Shown piece after piece: positions 9,640-20,663 of a stretch of 20,663 bases of DNA; position 1 is the stretch's first letter, and the number at the start of each line of letters is the position of its first letter. Source of the stretch: Tritrichomonas musculus (lineage: Eukaryota; Parabasalia; Tritrichomonadida; Tritrichomonadidae); NCBI GenBank assembly GCA_039105265.1, contig JAPFFF010000527.1, positions 1-20,663 of the forward strand, written 5' to 3'. The translations under genes were made by a program, and so were the position numbers. The notes below the pieces were generated by a model that had not been told where the DNA came from, did no database searches, and saw only the letters and a list, made by a program, of their open reading frames with translations.

Positions 9640-12600
9640 GATGTTTGTCTGTTGTAAGCATCGATGTTTATCTGTTGTTAGCATCGATGTTTGTATGTTG
9701 TTAGCATCGATGTTTATCTGTTGTTAGCATCGATGTTTATCTGTTGTTAGCATCGATGTTTGTATGTTGTTAGCATCGATGTTTATCTGTTGTTAGCATC
9801 GATGTTTTTCTGTTGTTAGCATCGATGTTTGTATGTTGTTGGCATCGATGTTTATCTGTTGTCAGCATCGATGTTTGTATGTTGTTAGCATTGATGTTTG
9901 AATGTTGCTAGCATAGATGTTTTTCTGTTGTCAGCATCGATGTTTGAATGTTGTTAGCATCGATGTTTGAATGTTGTTAGCATAGATGTTTTTCTGTTGT
10001 CAGCATCGATGTTTGAATGTTGTTAGCATCGATGTTTTTCTGTTGTCAGCATTGATGTTTGTATGTTGTTGGCATCGATGTTTATCTGTTGTTAGCATCG
10101 ATGTTTGAATGTTGTTAGCATTGATGTTTGAATGTTGCTAGCATAGATGTTTTTCTGTTGTCAGCATCGATGTTTGAATGTTGTTAGCATCGATGTTTGA
10201 ATGTTGTTAGCATAGATGTTTTTCTGTTGTCAGCATCGATGTTTGAATGTTGTTAGCATCGATGTTTTTCTGTTGTCAGCATCGATGTTTGTATGTTGTT
10301 GGCATCGATGTTTATCTGTTGTTAGCATCGATGTTTGTATGTTGTAAGCATCGATGTTTATCTGTTGTTAGCATCGATGTTTGTCTGTTGTAAGCATCGA
10401 TGTTTATCTGTTGTTAGCATCGATGTTTATCTGTTGTTAGCATCGATGTTTGTATGTTGTTAGCATCGATGTTTATCTGTTGTTAGCATCGATGTTTTTC
10501 TGTTGTTAGCATCGATGTTTGTATGTTGTTAGCATCGATGTTTATCTGTTGTCAGCATCGATGTTTGTTTGTTGTTAGCATTGATGTTTGAATGTTGCTA
10601 GCATAGATGTTTTTCCGTTGTCAGCATCGATGTTTGAATGTTGTTAGCATTGATGTTTGAATGTTGCTAGCATAGATGTTTTTCTGTTGTCAGCATCGAT
10701 GTTTGAATGTTGTTAGCATCGATGTTTTTCTGTTGTCAGCATCGATGTTTGTATGTTGTTGGCATCGATGTTTATCTGTTGTTAGCATCGATGTTTGAAT
10801 GTTGTTAGCATTGATGTTTGAATGTTGTTAGCATCGATGTTTTTCTGTTGTCAGCATCGATGTTTGTATGTTGTTAGCATCGATGTTTATCTGTTGTTAG
10901 CATCGATGTTTGTATGTTGTAAGCATCGATGTTTATCTGTTGTTAGCATCGATGTTTGTCTGTTGTTAGCATCGATGTTTATCTGTTGTTAGCATCGATG
11001 TTTATCTGTTGTTAGCATCGATGTTTGTATGTTGTTAGCATCGATGTTTATCTGTTGTTAGCATCGATGTTTTTCTGTTGTTAGCATCGATGTTTGTATG
11101 TTGTTAGCATCGATGTTTTTCTGTTGTTAGCATCGATGTTTGTATGTTGTTAGCATCGATGTTTATCTGTTGTAAGCATCGATGTTTGTCTGTTGTAAGC
11201 ATCGATGTTTATCTGTTGTTAGCATCGATGTTTGTATGTTGTTAGCATCGATGTTTATCTGTTGTTAGCATCGATGTTTATCTGTTGTTAGCATCGATGT
11301 TTGTATGTTGTTAGCATCGATGTTTATCTGTTGTTAGCATCGATGTTTTTCTGTTGTTAGCATCGATGTTTGTATGTTGTTGGCATCGATGTTTATCTGT
11401 TGTCAGCATCGATGTTTGTATGTTGTTAGCATTGATGTTTGAATGTTGCTAGCATAGATGTTTTTCTGTTGTCAGCATCGATGTTTGAATGTTGTTAGCA
11501 TCGATGTTTGAATGTTGTTAGCATAGATGTTTTTCTGTTGTCAGCATCGATGTTTGAATGTTGTTAGCATCGATGTTTTTCTGTTGTCAGCATTGATGTT
11601 TGTATGTTGTTGGCATCGATGTTTATCTGTTGTTAGCATCGATGTTTGAATGTTGTTAGCATTGATGTTTGAATGTTGCTAGCATAGATGTTTTTCTGTT
11701 GTCAGCATCGATGTTTGAATGTTGTTAGCATCGATGTTTGAATGTTGTTAGCATAGATGTTTTTCTGTTGTCAGCATCGATGTTTGAATGTTGTTAGCAT
11801 CGATGTTTTTCTGTTGTCAGCATCGATGTTTGTATGTTGTTGGCATCGATGTTTATCTGTTGTTAGCATCGATGTTTGTATGTTGTAAGCATCGATGTTT
11901 ATCTGTTGTTAGCATCGATGTTTGTCTGTTGTTAGCATCGATGTTTATCTGTTGTTAGCATCGATGTTTATCTGTTGTTAGCATCGATGTTTGTATGTTG
12001 TTAGCATCGATGTTTATCTGTTGTTAGCATCGATGTTTTTCTGTTGTTAGCATCGATGTTTGTATGTTGTTAGCATCGATGTTTATCTGTTGTCAGCATC
12101 GATGTTTGTATGTTGTTAGCATTGATGTTTGAATGTTGCTAGCATAGATGTTTTTCCGTTGTCAGCATCGATGTTTGAATGTTGTTAGCATTGATGTTTG
12201 AATGTTGCTAGCATAGATGTTTTTCTGTTGTCAGCATCGATGTTTGAATGTTGTTAGCATCGATGTTTTTCTGTTGTCAGCATCGATGTTTGTATGTTGT
12301 TGGCATCGATGTTTATCTGTTGTTAGCATCGATGTTTGAATGTTGTTAGCATTGATGTTTGAATGTTGCTAGCATAGATGTTTTTCTGTTGTCAGCATCG
12401 ATGTTTGTATGTTGTTGGCATCGATGTTTATCTGTTGTTAGCATCGATGTTTGTATGTTGTAAGCATCGATGTTTATCTGTTGTTAGCATCGATGTTTGT
12501 CTGTTGTTAGCATCGATGTTTATCTGTTGTTAGCATCGATGTTTATCTGTTGTTAGCATCGATGTTTGTATGTTGTTAGCATCGATGTTTATCTGTTGTT

Positions 12601-12653
12601 AGCATCGATGTTTTTCTGTTGTTAGCATCGATGTTTGTATGTTGTTAGCATCG
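9640..12653 (+). repeat. 1541-bp higher-order repeat (67 monomers), about two tandem copies
   Basis: Monomer variant order in 9640-11180 repeats from 11181 to about 12653 at an offset of exactly 1541 bp (67 x 23). Markers matching at this offset include the rare TTTTCCGTTG word (10611 and 12152) and the CTAGCATAG blocks. Scattered single-base differences exist (for example near 10391/11932, 10569, 10828), and the second copy diverges after about 12653. The same pair recurs 5748 bp to the right. Confidence 0.8.
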
Positions 12654-12952
12654 ATGTTTATCTGTTGTCAGCATCGATGTTTGTATGTTGTTAGCATTGA
12701 TGTTTGAATGTTGCTAGCATAGATGTTTTTCCGTTGTCAGCATCGATGTTTGAATGTTGTTAGCATTGATGTTTGAATGTTGCTAGCATAGATGTTTTTC
12801 TGTTGTCAGCATCGATGTTTGAATGTTGTTAGCATCGATGTTTTTCTGTTGTCAGCATCGATGTTTGTATGTTGTTGGCATCGATGTTTATCTGTTGTTA
12901 GCATCGATGTTTGAATGTTGTTAGCATTGATGTTTGAATGTTGCTAGCATAG
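11803..12952 (+). repeat. 575-bp nested repeat (25 monomers), two tandem copies
   Basis: The variant order of 11803-12377 recurs in 12378-12952 at an offset of exactly 575 bp, for example TTTTCCGTTG at 12152 and 12727. It is nested inside and extends past the second 1541-bp unit, so a later local duplication is implied. The pair recurs at +5748 (TTTTCCGTTG at 17900 and 18475). Confidence 0.75.
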
Positions 12953-14650
12953 ATGTTTTTCTGTTGTCAGCATCGATGTTTGAATGTTGTTAGCATCGAT
13001 GTTTGAATGTTGTTAGCATAGATGTTTTTCTGTTGTCAGCATCGATGTTTGAATGTTGTTAGCATCGATGTTTTTCTGTTGTCAGCATTGATGTTTGCAT
13101 GTTGTTGGCATCGATGTTTATCTGTTGTTAGCATCGATGTTTGTATGTTGTAAGCATCGATGTTTATCTGTTGTTAGCATCGATGTTTGTCTGTTGTTAG
13201 CATCGATGTTTATCTGTTGTTAGCATCGATGTTTTTCTGTTGTTAGCATCGATGTTTGTATGTTGTTAGTATCGATGTTTATCTGTTGTTAGCATCGATG
13301 TTTGTATGTTGTTAGTATCGATGTTTATCTGTTGTTAGCATCGATGTTTGAATGTTGTTAGCATCGATGTTTGAATGTTGTTAGCATCGATGTTTGTATG
13401 TTGTAAGCATCGATGTTTATCTGTTGTTAGTATCGATGTTTATCTGTTGTTAGCATCGATGTTTATCTGTTGTTAGCATCGATGTTTATCTGTTGTTAGC
13501 ATCGATGTTTGTATGTTGTTGGCATCGATGTTTGTATGTTGTTAGTATCGATGTTTGTATGTTGTTGGCATCGATGTTTATCTGTTGTTAGCATCGATGT
13601 TTATCTGTTGTTAGCATCGATGTTTGTATGTTGTTGGCATCGATGTTTGTATGTTGTTAGTATCGATGTTTGTATGTTGTTGGCATCGATGTTTATCTGT
13701 TGTTAGCATCGATGTTTGTATGTTGTTAGCATCGATGTTTGAATGTTGTTAGCATAGATGTTTTTCTGTTGTCAGCATCGATGTTTATCTGTTGTTAGCA
13801 TCGATGTTTATCTGTTGTTAGCATCGATGTTTATCTGTTGTTAGCATCGATGTTTATCTGTTGTTAGCATCGATGTTTGTATGTTGTTAGTATCGATGTT
13901 TGTATGTTGTTGGCATCGATGTTTATCTGTTGTTAGCATCGATGTTTGTATGTTGTTAGCATTGATGTTTGAATGTTGTTAGCATCGATGTTTATCTGTT
14001 GTCAGCATCGATGTTTGAATGTTGTTAGCATCGATGTTTTTCTGTTGTCAGCATCGATGTTTGAATGTTGTTAGCATCGATGTTCTTCTGTTGTTAGTAT
14101 CGATGTTTGTATGTTGTTAGCATCGATGTTTATCTGTTGTTAGCATCGATGTTTGTATGTTGTTAGCATCGATGTTTGTATGTTGTTAGCATCGATGTTT
14201 TTCTGTTGTTAGCATCGATGTTTATCTGTTGTTAGCATTGATGTTTGAATGTTGTTAGCATAGATGTTTTTCTGTTGTCAGCATCGATGTTTGAATGTTG
14301 TTAGCATCGATGTTTGAATGTTGTTAGCATCGATGTTCTTCTGTTGTTAGTATCGATGTTTGTATGTTGTTAGCATCGATGTTTATCTGTTGTTAGCATC
14401 GATGTTTTTCTGTTGTTAGCATCGATGTTTGTATGTTGTTGGCATCGATGTTTATCTGTTGTTAGCATCGATGTTTGTATGTTGTAAGCATCGATGTTTA
14501 TCTGTTGTTAGCATCGATGTTTATCTGTTGTTAGCATCGATGTTTATCTGTTGTTAGCATCGATGTTTGTATGTTGTTGGCATCGATGTTTATCTGTTGT
14601 TAGCATCGATGTTTGTATGTTGTTAGCATCGATGTTTATCTGTTGTTAGC

Positions 14651-14672
14651 ATCGATTTTATCTTTTTTTATC
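14651..14672 (+). repeat. 22-bp divergent monomer with T-run
   Basis: Here the spacing between ATCGAT words is 22, not 23, and the second half of the unit is T-rich (TCTTTTTTTATC). It is a rare marker that is repeated at 20399-20420 and so helps prove the 5748-bp duplication. A second 22-bp unit with a different sequence lies at 15340-15361. Confidence 0.85.
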
Positions 14673-15511
14673 ATCGATGTTTGTATGTTGTTGGCATCGA
14701 TGTTTATCTGTTGTTAGCATCGATGTTTGTATGTTGTAAGCATCGATGTTTATCTGTTGTTAGCATCGATGTTTATCTGTTGTTAGCATCGATGTTTGTA
14801 TGTTGTTAGCATCGATGTTTATCTGTTGTTAGCATCGATGTTTATCTGTTGTTAGTATCGATGTTTATCTGTTGTTAGCATCGATGTTTATCTGTTGTTA
14901 GCATCGATGTTTATCTGTTGTTAGCATCGATGTTTGTATGTTGTTAGCATCGATGTTTATCTGTTGTTAGCATCGATGTTTGTATGTTGTTAGCATCGAT
15001 GTTTGTATGTTGTTAGCATCGATGTTTTTCTGTTGTTAGCATCGATGTTTGAATGTTGTTAGCATTGATGTTTGAATGTTGTTAGCATAGATGTTTTTCT
15101 GTTGTCAGCATCGATGTTTGAATGTTGTTAGCATCGATGTTTGAATGTTGTTAGCATCGATGTTTGTATGTTGTAAGCATCGATGTTTATCTGTTGTTAG
15201 TATCGATGTTTGTATGTTGTAAGTATCGATGTTTATCTGTTGTTAGCATCGATGTTTATCTGTTGTTAGCATCGATGTTTGTATGTTGTTAGCATCGATG
15301 TTTATCTGTTGTTAGCATCGATGTTTATCTGTTGTTAGCATCGATGTTTATCTTTTTTAGCATCGATGTTTATCTGTTGTTAGCATCGATGTTTATCTGT
15401 TGTTGGCATCGATGTTTGAATGTTGTTAGCATCGATGTTTGAATGTTGTTAGCATCGATGTTTGAATGTTGCTAGCATAGATGTTTTTCTGTTGTCAGCA
15501 TCGATGTTTGA

Positions 15512-18500
15512 ATGTTGTTAGCATCGATGTTTATCTGTTGTTAGCATCGATGTTTTTCTGTTGTTAGCATCGATGTTTGTATGTTGTTGGCATCGATGTT
15601 TATCTGTTGTCAGCATCGATGTTTGTATGTTGTTAGCATTGATGTTTGAATGTTGCTAGCATAGATGTTTTTCTGTTGTCAGCATCGATGTTTGAATGTT
15701 GTTAGCATCGATGTTTGAATGTTGTTAGCATAGATGTTTTTCTGTTGTCAGCATCGATGTTTGAATGTTGTTAGCATCGATGTTTTTCTGTTGTCAGCAT
15801 CGATGTTTGTATGTTGTTGGCATCGATGTTTATCTGTTGTTAGCATCGATGTTTGAATGTTGTTAGCATTGATGTTTGAATGTTGCTAGCATAGATGTTT
15901 TTCTGTTGTCAGCATCGATGTTTGAATGTTGTTAGCATCGATGTTTGAATGTTGTTAGCATAGATGTTTTTCTGTTGTCAGCATCGATGTTTGAATGTTG
16001 TTAGCATCGATGTTTTTCTGTTGTCAGCATCGATGTTTGTATGTTGTTGGCATCGATGTTTATCTGTTGTTAGCATCGATGTTTGTATGTTGTAAGCATC
16101 GATGTTTATCTGTTGTTAGCATCGATGTTTGTCTGTTGTAAGCATCGATGTTTATCTGTTGTTAGCATCGATGTTTATCTGTTGTTAGCATCGATGTTTG
16201 TATGTTGTTAGCATCGATGTTTATCTGTTGTTAGCATCGATGTTTTTCTGTTGTTAGCATCGATGTTTGTATGTTGTTAGCATCGATGTTTATCTGTTGT
16301 CAGCATCGATGTTTGTATGTTGTTAGCATTGATGTTTGAATGTTGCTAGCATAGATGTTTTTCCGTTGTCAGCATCGATGTTTGAATGTTGTTAGCATTG
16401 ATGTTTGAATGTTGCTAGCATAGATGTTTTTCTGTTGTCAGCATCGATGTTTGAATGTTGTTAGCATCGATGTTTTTCTGTTGTCAGCATCGATGTTTGT
16501 ATGTTGTTGGCATCGATGTTTATCTGTTGTTAGCATCGATGTTTGAATGTTGTTAGCATTGATGTTTGAATGTTGCTAGCATAGATGTTTTTCTGTTGTC
16601 AGCATCGATGTTTGTATGTTGTTGGCATCGATGTTTATCTGTTGTTAGCATCGATGTTTGTATGTTGTAAGCATCGATGTTTATCTGTTGTTAGCATCGA
16701 TGTTTGTCTGTTGTTAGCATCGATGTTTATCTGTTGTTAGCATCGATGTTTATCTGTTGTTAGCATCGATGTTTGTATGTTGTTAGCATCGATGTTTATC
16801 TGTTGTTAGCATCGATGTTTTTCTGTTGTTAGCATCGATGTTTGTATGTTGTTAGCATCGATGTTTTTCTGTTGTTAGCATCGATGTTTGTATGTTGTTA
16901 GCATCGATGTTTATCTGTTGTAAGCATCGATGTTTGTCTGTTGTAAGCATCGATGTTTATCTGTTGTTAGCATCGATGTTTGTATGTTGTTAGCATCGAT
17001 GTTTATCTGTTGTTAGCATCGATGTTTATCTGTTGTTAGCATCGATGTTTGTATGTTGTTAGCATCGATGTTTATCTGTTGTTAGCATCGATGTTTTTCT
17101 GTTGTTAGCATCGATGTTTGTATGTTGTTGGCATCGATGTTTATCTGTTGTCAGCATCGATGTTTGTATGTTGTTAGCATTGATGTTTGAATGTTGCTAG
17201 CATAGATGTTTTTCTGTTGTCAGCATCGATGTTTGAATGTTGTTAGCATCGATGTTTGAATGTTGTTAGCATAGATGTTTTTCTGTTGTCAGCATCGATG
17301 TTTGAATGTTGTTAGCATCGATGTTTTTCTGTTGTCAGCATCGATGTTTGTATGTTGTTGGCATCGATGTTTATCTGTTGTTAGCATCGATGTTTGAATG
17401 TTGTTAGCATTGATGTTTGAATGTTGCTAGCATAGATGTTTTTCTGTTGTCAGCATCGATGTTTGAATGTTGTTAGCATCGATGTTTGAATGTTGTTAGC
17501 ATAGATGTTTTTCTGTTGTCAGCATCGATGTTTGAATGTTGTTAGCATCGATGTTTTTCTGTTGTCAGCATCGATGTTTGTATGTTGTTGGCATCGATGT
17601 TTATCTGTTGTTAGCATCGATGTTTGTATGTTGTAAGCATCGATGTTTATCTGTTGTTAGCATCGATGTTTGTCTGTTGTTAGCATCGATGTTTATCTGT
17701 TGTTAGCATCGATGTTTATCTGTTGTTAGCATCGATGTTTGTATGTTGTTAGCATCGATGTTTATCTGTTGTTAGCATCGATGTTTTTCTGTTGTTAGCA
17801 TCGATGTTTGTATGTTGTTAGCATCGATGTTTATCTGTTGTCAGCATCGATGTTTGTATGTTGTTAGCATTGATGTTTGAATGTTGCTAGCATAGATGTT
17901 TTTCCGTTGTCAGCATCGATGTTTGAATGTTGTTAGCATTGATGTTTGAATGTTGCTAGCATAGATGTTTTTCTGTTGTCAGCATCGATGTTTGAATGTT
18001 GTTAGCATCGATGTTTTTCTGTTGTCAGCATCGATGTTTGTATGTTGTTGGCATCGATGTTTATCTGTTGTTAGCATCGATGTTTGAATGTTGTTAGCAT
18101 TGATGTTTGAATGTTGCTAGCATAGATGTTTTTCTGTTGTCAGCATCGATGTTTGTATGTTGTTGGCATCGATGTTTATCTGTTGTTAGCATCGATGTTT
18201 GTATGTTGTAAGCATCGATGTTTATCTGTTGTTAGCATCGATGTTTGTCTGTTGTTAGCATCGATGTTTATCTGTTGTTAGCATCGATGTTTATCTGTTG
18301 TTAGCATCGATGTTTGTATGTTGTTAGCATCGATGTTTATCTGTTGTTAGCATCGATGTTTTTCTGTTGTTAGCATCGATGTTTGTATGTTGTTAGCATC
18401 GATGTTTATCTGTTGTCAGCATCGATGTTTGTATGTTGTTAGCATTGATGTTTGAATGTTGCTAGCATAGATGTTTTTCCGTTGTCAGCATCGATGTTTG

Positions 18501-20663
18501 AATGTTGTTAGCATTGATGTTTGAATGTTGCTAGCATAGATGTTTTTCTGTTGTCAGCATCGATGTTTGAATGTTGTTAGCATCGATGTTTTTCTGTTGT
18601 CAGCATCGATGTTTGTATGTTGTTGGCATCGATGTTTATCTGTTGTTAGCATCGATGTTTGAATGTTGTTAGCATTGATGTTTGAATGTTGCTAGCATAG
18701 ATGTTTTTCTGTTGTCAGCATCGATGTTTGAATGTTGTTAGCATCGATGTTTGAATGTTGTTAGCATAGATGTTTTTCTGTTGTCAGCATCGATGTTTGA
18801 ATGTTGTTAGCATCGATGTTTTTCTGTTGTCAGCATTGATGTTTGCATGTTGTTGGCATCGATGTTTATCTGTTGTTAGCATCGATGTTTGTATGTTGTA
18901 AGCATCGATGTTTATCTGTTGTTAGCATCGATGTTTGTCTGTTGTTAGCATCGATGTTTATCTGTTGTTAGCATCGATGTTTTTCTGTTGTTAGCATCGA
19001 TGTTTGTATGTTGTTAGTATCGATGTTTATCTGTTGTTAGCATCGATGTTTGTATGTTGTTAGTATCGATGTTTATCTGTTGTTAGCATCGATGTTTGAA
19101 TGTTGTTAGCATCGATGTTTGAATGTTGTTAGCATCGATGTTTGTATGTTGTAAGCATCGATGTTTATCTGTTGTTAGTATCGATGTTTATCTGTTGTTA
19201 GCATCGATGTTTATCTGTTGTTAGCATCGATGTTTATCTGTTGTTAGCATCGATGTTTGTATGTTGTTGGCATCGATGTTTGTATGTTGTTAGTATCGAT
19301 GTTTGTATGTTGTTGGCATCGATGTTTATCTGTTGTTAGCATCGATGTTTATCTGTTGTTAGCATCGATGTTTGTATGTTGTTGGCATCGATGTTTGTAT
19401 GTTGTTAGTATCGATGTTTGTATGTTGTTGGCATCGATGTTTATCTGTTGTTAGCATCGATGTTTGTATGTTGTTAGCATCGATGTTTGAATGTTGTTAG
19501 CATAGATGTTTTTCTGTTGTCAGCATCGATGTTTATCTGTTGTTAGCATCGATGTTTATCTGTTGTTAGCATCGATGTTTATCTGTTGTTAGCATCGATG
19601 TTTATCTGTTGTTAGCATCGATGTTTGTATGTTGTTAGTATCGATGTTTGTATGTTGTTGGCATCGATGTTTATCTGTTGTTAGCATCGATGTTTGTATG
19701 TTGTTAGCATTGATGTTTGAATGTTGTTAGCATCGATGTTTATCTGTTGTCAGCATCGATGTTTGAATGTTGTTAGCATCGATGTTTTTCTGTTGTCAGC
19801 ATCGATGTTTGAATGTTGTTAGCATCGATGTTCTTCTGTTGTTAGTATCGATGTTTGTATGTTGTTAGCATCGATGTTTATCTGTTGTTAGCATCGATGT
19901 TTGTATGTTGTTAGCATCGATGTTTGTATGTTGTTAGCATCGATGTTTTTCTGTTGTTAGCATCGATGTTTATCTGTTGTTAGCATTGATGTTTGAATGT
20001 TGTTAGCATAGATGTTTTTCTGTTGTCAGCATCGATGTTTGAATGTTGTTAGCATCGATGTTTGAATGTTGTTAGCATCGATGTTCTTCTGTTGTTAGTA
20101 TCGATGTTTGTATGTTGTTAGCATCGATGTTTATCTGTTGTTAGCATCGATGTTTTTCTGTTGTTAGCATCGATGTTTGTATGTTGTTGGCATCGATGTT
20201 TATCTGTTGTTAGCATCGATGTTTGTATGTTGTAAGCATCGATGTTTATCTGTTGTTAGCATCGATGTTTATCTGTTGTTAGCATCGATGTTTATCTGTT
20301 GTTAGCATCGATGTTTGTATGTTGTTGGCATCGATGTTTATCTGTTGTTAGCATCGATGTTTGTATGTTGTTAGCATCGATGTTTATCTGTTGTTAGCAT
20401 CGATTTTATCTTTTTTTATCATCGATGTTTGTATGTTGTTGGCATCGATGTTTATCTGTTGTTAGCATCGATGTTTGTATGTTGTAAGCATCGATGTTTA
20501 TCTGTTGTTAGCATCGATGTTTATCTGTTGTTAGCATCGATGTTTGTATGTTGTTAGCATCGATGTTTATCTGTTGTTAGCATCGATGTTTATCTGTTGT
20601 TAGTATCGATGTTTATCTGTTGTTAGCATCGATGTTTATCTGTTGTTAGCATCGATGTTTATC
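15512..20663 (+). repeat. 5748-bp tandem segmental duplication, copy 2, cut by right edge
   Basis: 5152 bp align to 9764-14915 at a constant offset of 5748. Shared rare markers include the CCGTTG words (16359, 17900, 18475), the GTTTGCATG variant (13081 line and 18841 line), a fully identical 198-bp stretch (13509-13706 and 19257-19454) and the 22-bp unit (14651 and 20399). I noticed about six to seven substitutions by eye (such as 10053 T/15801 C and 10569 T/16317 A, plus a cluster near 10828-10875), so identity is above 99%. Confidence 0.85.
20399..20420 (+). repeat. 22-bp divergent monomer, second copy
   Basis: Same sequence and same neighbours as 14651-14672, exactly 5748 bp downstream. 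Confidence 0.85.

Larger units (their letters stand above)
9764..15511 (+). repeat. 5748-bp tandem segmental duplication, copy 1
   Basis: From about 9764, variant order matches the sequence 5748 bp to the right. Left of this point the two tracks differ in several variant positions within 25 bases, which marks the boundary. The length equals 250 monomers minus 2 bp, accounted for by two 22-bp units (14651-14672 and 15340-15361) inside the copy. If the boundary is right, copy 1 ends exactly where copy 2 begins. Confidence 0.85.
6504..20663 (+). repeat. 23-bp satellite array, about 615 monomers, open at right edge
   Basis: An unbroken head-to-tail array with period 23. Consensus positions 1-12 read TTAGCATCGATG and positions 17-23 TCTGTTG. 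Every full-consensus monomer has the palindrome CATCGATG (positions 5-12) and one CpG (8-9). The plus strand is strongly G+T rich (16 of 23 bases). Variation sits at a few positions: 1 (T/C), 2 (T/C/A), 3 (A/G), 5 (C/T), 8 (C/T/A), and the linked triplet 16-18 (ATC, GTC, GTA, GAA, TTC). The first dozen monomers carry rare variants (CATCAATG, GATGCTTT, CTGTCG), while the interior is more uniform, the usual pattern of edge decay against internal homogenisation. Three 22-bp units break the period (14651, 15340, 20399). Open frames inside reflect 3 x 23 bp = 23 codons and appear where TAG is replaced by TGG, AAG or CAG. Confidence 0.98.

Noticed and set aside
13509-13706. 65-codon frame identical to one at 19257-19454
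   Set aside because: The identity reflects the 5748-bp DNA duplication, not protein conservation; the peptide is satellite translation.
6504-20663. CRISPR array (regular short repeats)
   Set aside because: There are no unique spacers: the whole 23-bp period is repeated sequence. The context is eukaryotic and no cas genes are present.
6504-20663. Telomeric repeat array
   Set aside because: The monomer is 23 bp with a palindromic core and lacks short G-run units such as TTAGGG or TTAGG; G-quadruplex runs are absent.

Overview
The window looks like a gene-poor, very AT-rich stretch of a eukaryotic nuclear genome. The left 6.5 kb has long A/T runs, an AATAAA-type polyadenylation signal, non-autonomous DNA transposons with terminal inverted repeats, and small tandem repeats. 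I see no bacterial operon structure, no ribosome binding sites and no rRNA or tRNA. An invertebrate animal is my best guess, but an AT-rich fungus or protist cannot be excluded; nothing here fixes the taxon.

Layout: (1) 1-210, minus strand: the first 70 codons of an unrecognised gene that runs off the left edge. (2) 211-1009: AT-rich divergent intergenic region. (3) 1010-1384, plus strand: an intronless ORF of 124 residues, acidic and helical, ending in a CaaX-like C-terminus (CLLL), followed by AATAAA at 1450. (4) 1456-6480: non-coding DNA. It holds a roughly 940-bp inverted-repeat element (2141-3082), a 29-bp minisatellite (4398-4511), a degenerate ~31-bp repeat (5244-5320), an (AAAAT)6 microsatellite, a 90-nt foldback (5498-5587), a 456-bp hAT-type MITE with a perfect 8-bp target-site duplication (5682-6137), and a perfect 12-bp-stem hairpin (6299-6325). 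(5) 6504-20663, continuing past the right edge: an unbroken array of about 615 monomers of a 23-bp satellite.

The array is the main feature. Each monomer carries the palindrome CATCGATG, with a single CpG in AT-rich surroundings. Monomer variants come from a small set of linked alleles and recur in fixed order, which reveals nested higher-order repeats: a 25-monomer unit (575 bp), a 67-monomer unit (1541 bp), and a 5748-bp tandem duplication (9764-15511 and 15512 to the edge) that is almost identical between copies. A degenerate monomer-like 23-mer in exact phase just left of the array (6481-6503) may be a founder or decayed edge unit.

The two genes face away from each other and could share the intergenic region for transcription. 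No functional link between them or to the satellite can be shown from sequence. The short open frames inside the satellite are by-products of the repeat and are not annotated as genes.
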